Assembly (NCBI GenBank): GCA_030077755.1
Contig: JAQJZZ010000005.1
Coordinates: 992,001-1,056,000, forward strand
Reading direction: 5' to 3'
Length of the DNA stretch: 64,000 bases
Origin: Filosporella fistucella
Taxonomy: Eukaryota > Ascomycota > Leotiomycetes > Helotiales
In this document: positions 60,287-64,000 of the stretch, piece by piece
Layout: each line of letters begins with the position of its first letter
How positions within the stretch are numbered: the stretch's first letter is position 1
Notes under the pieces: generated by a model
Seen by the model: only the letters and a program-made list of their open reading frames with translations
Database searches by the model: none
Told to the model about the DNA's origin: nothing
Translations under genes and position numbers: made by a program

Positions 60287-61267
60287 ATGGCACAACCACA
60301 ACCACAAATCACCTCCTCGCCCACAATTGTAGCAATTTCCCCTCCAGCGCCATCAACAGCCCATCTCGACCGCGTCAGCTACCTTTTCGGATATCCAATC
60401 GCCCACTCCCTTTCTCCCCTCCTGCACGGAACAATCTACTCCCACCTAAACCTCAACTACGCCCAATACCTCTACGAATGCCGTTCCCTAGAAGCTTGTC
60501 TCGCACTCACGCGCGACCCTAAGTTCTTCGGCGCTTCAGTAACAATGCCGCATAAAGTCTCCATCATACCTTATCTCGATGTATTAACGCCGGAAGGAGA
60601 AGCAATAGGCGCTATCAACACCATATTCTTACGCTCTGCTCCAGACGGGAGGAAACTGCTGTGTGGTACCAATACTGATTGTATCGGGATCCGGGAAGCG
60701 ATTCTCAAGAATGTGAGTGAAGAGATGGCTGCTTTTTTTCAAGGCCAACCGGGCATGGTTATTGGAGGTGGTGGGACCAGTCGAGCCGCTGTGTATACAC
60801 TGAAGCATTTCCTGGGCTGTTCTGAGATCTATCTCGTCAATAGAGATAAATCTGAAGTCGACCAGGTTATTGCAGAGTGTAAGTCAAAAGGCTTTGGAGA
60901 TGGTCTGCGCTATATCTCGTCCATAGAAGAAGCTGAGCAATTGCATGCGGCTCGAGTCATCGTGTCTGCTATTCCGGACTTCCCACCCAAGACCGAGGAT
61001 GAGATTAGGACGAGAGGTGTCATTAATACTATGCTTGGGAAGAAGGAGAAAGGTGTGATTCTGGAGATGTGCTATCATCCTAGTCCCAACACAGCGATTG
61101 CTGAATTGGCGAAAGAGAAGGGATGGAAAGTTGTTGAAGGTGTTGAGGCTATGATTTGGCAGGGGCTGGAGCAGGATAAGGTGTGGTTGCGACGAAAGGT
61201 CAGCACATTACCAGTGGAGAAGGTGAAAGAGGTGGTTTTGGACAAGTTGGCGAGATCGAGGTTGTAG
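60287..61267 (+). CDS. qutB: Quinate/shikimate dehydrogenase
   Basis: Single exon, 326 residues. It oxidises quinate to 3-dehydroquinate (and shikimate to 3-dehydroshikimate) with NAD. The substrate motif YPIAHSLSPLLHGTIY (near residue 34-49) holds the Ser-x-Ser pair, and SVTMPHKVS holds the catalytic Lys. NTDCIGI carries the Asp partner, and GGGGTSRAAVYTLKHFLG is the nucleotide-binding loop. The NRDKSEVD that follows is compatible with NAD use. An upstream Met at 60158 is in frame, but the 43 residues it would add have no family similarity; the Met at 60287, after a CA-rich leader, is the better start. Convergent with qutG. Confidence 0.93.
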   Translation: MAQPQPQITSSPTIVAISPPAPSTAHLDRVSYLFGYPIAHSLSPLLHGTIYSHLNLNYAQYLYECRSLEACLALTRDPKFFGASVTMPHKVSIIPYLDVLTPEGEAIGAINTIFLRSAPDGRKLLCGTNTDCIGIREAILKNVSEEMAAFFQGQPGMVIGGGGTSRAAVYTLKHFLGCSEIYLVNRDKSEVDQVIAECKSKGFGDGLRYISSIEEAEQLHAARVIVSAIPDFPPKTEDEIRTRGVINTMLGKKEKGVILEMCYHPSPNTAIAELAKEKGWKVVEGVEAMIWQGLEQDKVWLRRKVSTLPVEKVKEVVLDKLARSRL

Positions 61268-61554
61268 AGGACAACTGAGCTTGACTTACACGTTAAGTTT
61301 TTGGAGCAATGATATGGGGAAGGTATCAATGCATGGTCGAGCACTTTTAGTGTACTTACGTCGGCATTTGGGAGTTTGGAGTTCAAGGGTTGCTCGGTCA
61401 AAGGGTTCAGACTCAGAATATCGGAACTGTATATATCACTATCTTTATATTCAGAGCATAGCGAGGCGTTCTATTTTTTTTTAAACTATCTATCCTCACA
61501 TTCAATGCAGTCTCATCACATGCATCCATTTTCCCACTCCCCAGGTGTTCAACT

Positions 61555-63075
61555 TCACGCACCCGGCCTCTGATAATCCAACCCCTCAACTCTCTTCCAC
61601 ACCTCCCTAACCACTCTTTCCTGAGCCTGCCTCCCAGTCTCCCCCTCACTATCCCCCGCCGGCCTAATGGCCAAATAAAGTCTACTCCCTAACTTCACAT
61701 CCTCAATCGGATCCGTCTCAGGGTGAGGTGGTGGATTCGCAGTAGTAATCAATCCTCCTGCCTCACGGAGGATGCAGATCCCTGCTGCTACGTCCCTAGT
61801 ATGTGTCAGTATTGCCTCTCTAATGACCTAGTTCTCTAATTATGACGGAACAAGAGTTGAGTTAGGGGAAATGCATATTATGGTGATGAGGTGATTAGGA
61901 CATAGCTGGAATAAGTAGTAGTGAGGCGGGAGAAAACTTACCATTCCCAACAGCCTCCTTCCCACCATATATCAAAAGCCCCGGATGCAACATATGCTAA
62001 GTCTAAGGTGGCGCTATTTGAGACATGGTCAGTACTTTATTCTGATTCGCGAGACACAGTCTCCAAGTACATCAGATACATTAAGCACCAAGGGCGCTGA
62101 AAACGCTCAAAGTTTTTAAAGCACGTACGACGCGTGACGTGCATTGCACTGCTCCAATTGCAAAGCCAAAGGGTAAGAAAGAAATACCAAAAACTCACCT
62201 CCCCAAACTCCTCACCCCATGCACCATCCCTCCCTTCCCGCCTCTCCCCCCAATTTCCGCCGCCATGTTCCAAAAACTATTCACCTTCCTCCTCATATTC
62301 CCTCCCTCAACATCCCTCCTATCCTTCCCCCACTCACAACTAAACGTGCAACCCTTCGGTGCCTGTTTCGGTAAAATCTCTTTCGGAGAATTCACTAATG
62401 GTAATACCCTCCTTTTCTTGGAAGGGTGGGAATCATCTTGATAAGCGCCATGGCCAGAGAGAGCAGAATAGGTTGTGTCGAGGAGAGGCTGGTAGATTAC
62501 TCCTATGACGGGAATGGAGTTGAGACAGAAGGCTATGGAGACGCAGAACATGGGGAAGAGATGCGTGTAGTTTACTGTTCCGTCTAGGGGGTCGACGATC
62601 CAGGTTGGAGCGTTGGTGACGAGGTATTCTTTGGAAGAACCAGCAGAGTAGGTTTCTTCGCCTATGAATCTGCTTTGTGTTAATATGTCAAACTTTCATT
62701 TCGACTTTGTGGATTTGAGAGGAGCATCATAACTTACGCATGAGAAGGATATTTCTTCAATATCTCTTCTTTGACAAAAGCTTCTACGTCTAATTCCCAG
62801 CAAACCACGTGATTAGCCTCTTTCTCCTTCCCTCTCTGCATCTTCTCATCACATTCTCAAGCTGAAGTCAAGAACAACATACCCAGATCCGTCTGCGTCA
62901 CAATATCCACCGCATTCATCTTCTCCTTCAACTCTCCCTTCTCTCTTCCCTCTGCAACACCTACTCTCTTCTCGACACCCTCATTCAGAATCCCACCCGC
63001 TCTCCTGCCAAGGTCTAGTGCAAAGGTATATATTTCCTTCAGCTCATTTTCTGAGAGATGGTATTCTTGTGCCAT
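61555..63075 (-). CDS. qutG: Quinate-cluster inositol-monophosphatase-like protein
   Basis: Exons on the minus strand: 63075-62883, 62789-62738, 62669-62199, 62013-61942, 61795-61555; 342 residues. The lithium-sensitive phosphatase motifs are intact: DIVTQTDLDVE, FIGEE (metal Glu pair, crossing intron 2), WIVDPLDGTVNYTH and, late, CWEWDVAAGICIL, split by intron 4. All metal-binding acids are present, so the fold could be active. QutG/QA-X is a constant member of fungal quinate clusters, but its role in the pathway is not known. A 45-residue low-complexity stretch before exon 4 (KPKQAPKGCTF to GGRGGKGG) is longer than in inositol monophosphatases proper. The intron-rich structure made it look like fragments. 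Confidence 0.92.
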
Positions 63076-63483
63076 TTTTGTGGAAGGTGGTATGTACTCT
63101 GTAGGGAATGTTATGGGCGTAGGGAGTGAAGTCAGTATCTGTGTCTGTAGATGACCGTGGATAAGCGGCATAAGCCTTTTTTTGTGGGGAGGATACACTA
63201 GTTAGGGTTGGGGGAGATGGTTCTTCCGATCACACAAGATGATGAAGGAGGGTAGGTATGATCATTTATAATTAATTTGCGCTGATGATGTTTTGATATA
63301 GAAGATATTCATGCTCGTCGAAAATTTGAATGCATTCTTGAGATTTATTTCACGGCATACATTTATGGACCACTTCATTCATTCGAGAAGAATGTTTCAT
63401 TTTTTGAACTTTTGTAAACTGTAATTCTATACATATCATTTATAGCACAGCGAATGATTTCTGATCATTCGTCTCAACTCAAC
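63076..63483. promoter_or_regulatory. qutG promoter / qutA 3' flank
   Basis: CCGTGGATA at 63155-63163 is followed by AGCGG, so the half-site reads GGATAAGCGG. It lies 80 bases upstream of the qutG start codon on the opposite strand. The far part is the AT-rich 3' flank of the activator gene. Confidence 0.6.
63155..63163 (+). promoter_or_regulatory. Candidate qut activator site, copy 3
   Basis: This is the third copy of the 9-mer CCGTGGATA in the cluster, in inverse orientation to the qutG gene it would control. Confidence 0.5.
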
Positions 63484-64000
63484 TCATCCGCTCGCTCTCG
63501 CAGATCGTTGATCTTCAGCAGCACTCAAAGCTTGCAAGATCTGCCCAGCTTCTATCCCCTCACTCTCATCACCAAACACGGGCGTGAAATTCCCCATACC
63601 AGGATTCATTCCTCCAAAGGCAGATCCGTCGAAGAAATCTGTAGTCTCAGCATTGGAATTGGCGACTAGTTGTTGGAAAACATTATTCTGATGAAGTGGA
63701 TCGGGTTCTTGACAGAAGGCATAAAAGTCCTGATTCATATTGTCTGTATCTGTGAATCCAAGATTCACCAGTGACTGATCCCAATTACCTGTCCACTCCG
63801 TTGCATCAAGCCGCATCAGTTCGTTGAACATCGGATCGAATTCAACGTCTGCTGAACTCATGGTAAGGGAACGGTGGAGTTGTGGGTTTGCTGGCTGGGT
63901 CAAATCTATCGAAGGCTGACTGGTCATACCTCGAGAATTGCTTGGTTTTGCAGCTGCTTTGTTTAGCTGCTGTCTATTTACCCCTCCAAAAACAGCATGG
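63484..64000 (-). CDS. qutA: C-terminal part of a probable quinate activator (Zn2Cys6 type)
   Basis: The frame is open to the window edge, so only the last 170 or so residues are seen and the DNA-binding domain is outside. The segment MFNELMRLDATEWTGNWDQS followed by LVNLGFTDTDNMNQDFYAFC is the acidic C-terminus I associate with QutA/QA-1F-like activators (similar LDATEW..NWDQSL.NLGF..NMNQDF). The place next to qutG also fits. Family assignment is from motif memory and location; it could be another Zn2Cys6 regulator. The missing part should start with a CX2CX6CX5-12CX2CX6-8C cluster. Confidence 0.7.
   Translation of the reverse strand, partial: HAVFGGVNRQQLNKAAAKPSNSRGMTSQPSIDLTQPANPQLHRSLTMSSADVEFDPMFNELMRLDATEWTGNWDQSLVNLGFTDTDNMNQDFYAFCQEPDPLHQNNVFQQLVANSNAETTDFFDGSAFGGMNPGMGNFTPVFGDESEGIEAGQILQALSAAEDQRSARASG

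Overview
The window is nuclear DNA of a filamentous ascomycete (Pezizomycotina). The genes are dense, with short 45-135 base GT-AG introns carrying CTAAC/CTGAC-type branch sites. There is a HET-domain pseudogene, a 2EXR-domain protein and a quinate-utilisation (qut) cluster. A helotialean Leotiomycete is my best guess, but that is an inference from gene style, not a measurement. I spliced genes by hand, using GT..AG borders, reading phase and family motifs; all exon sets listed keep an open frame.

Layout. 0.9-4.8 kb: PAPS reductase and phosphoserine phosphatase, both on the minus strand. 5.7-7.8 kb: a decayed HET-domain gene. 8.6-11.2 kb: two minus-strand reading frames that overlap and share an intron. 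11.8-15.3 kb: ISD11 (LYR-motif iron-sulfur assembly factor) divergent from ATP sulfurylase. 15.8-17.1 kb: an Rrt8-like membrane protein. 18.7-21.9 kb: a secreted Ser/Thr-rich repeat protein. 22.4-27.6 kb: an AYR1-like short-chain dehydrogenase, an amidohydrolase and an erythromycin-esterase-family protein. 27.9-28.1 kb: a small inverted-repeat element (MITE). 28.5-41.2 kb: CSN6, a zinc polyol dehydrogenase, VPS17, mitochondrial MEF2 and a ferric reductase. 42.7-48.5 kb: an acyl-thioesterase-like hydrolase, a protein with two C-terminal SUMO-interaction motifs and a 2EXR protein. 49.2-53.0 kb: an asteroid/XPG-like nuclease and a PRPP synthetase of the Prs5 type. 53.6-64.0 kb: the qut cluster.

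The qut cluster has qutC (3-dehydroshikimate dehydratase), qutH (Gfo/Idh/MocA oxidoreductase), qutD (quinate permease), qutB (quinate/shikimate dehydrogenase), qutG (inositol-monophosphatase-like) and the 3' end of what looks like the qutA activator, cut by the window edge. Together they would import quinate and turn it into protocatechuate. The catabolic dehydroquinase (qutE) and the repressor (qutR) are not in the window. The 9-mer CCGTGGATA occurs once in each of the three promoter regions of the cluster and is a candidate activator site.

A second theme is sulfur. The ATP sulfurylase and PAPS reductase genes lie 11.5 kb apart. The ATP sulfurylase promoter holds a perfect match to the CYS3/MetR consensus, and it is shared with ISD11, which acts with cysteine desulfurase. 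I found no phage, CRISPR, rRNA or convincing tRNA.
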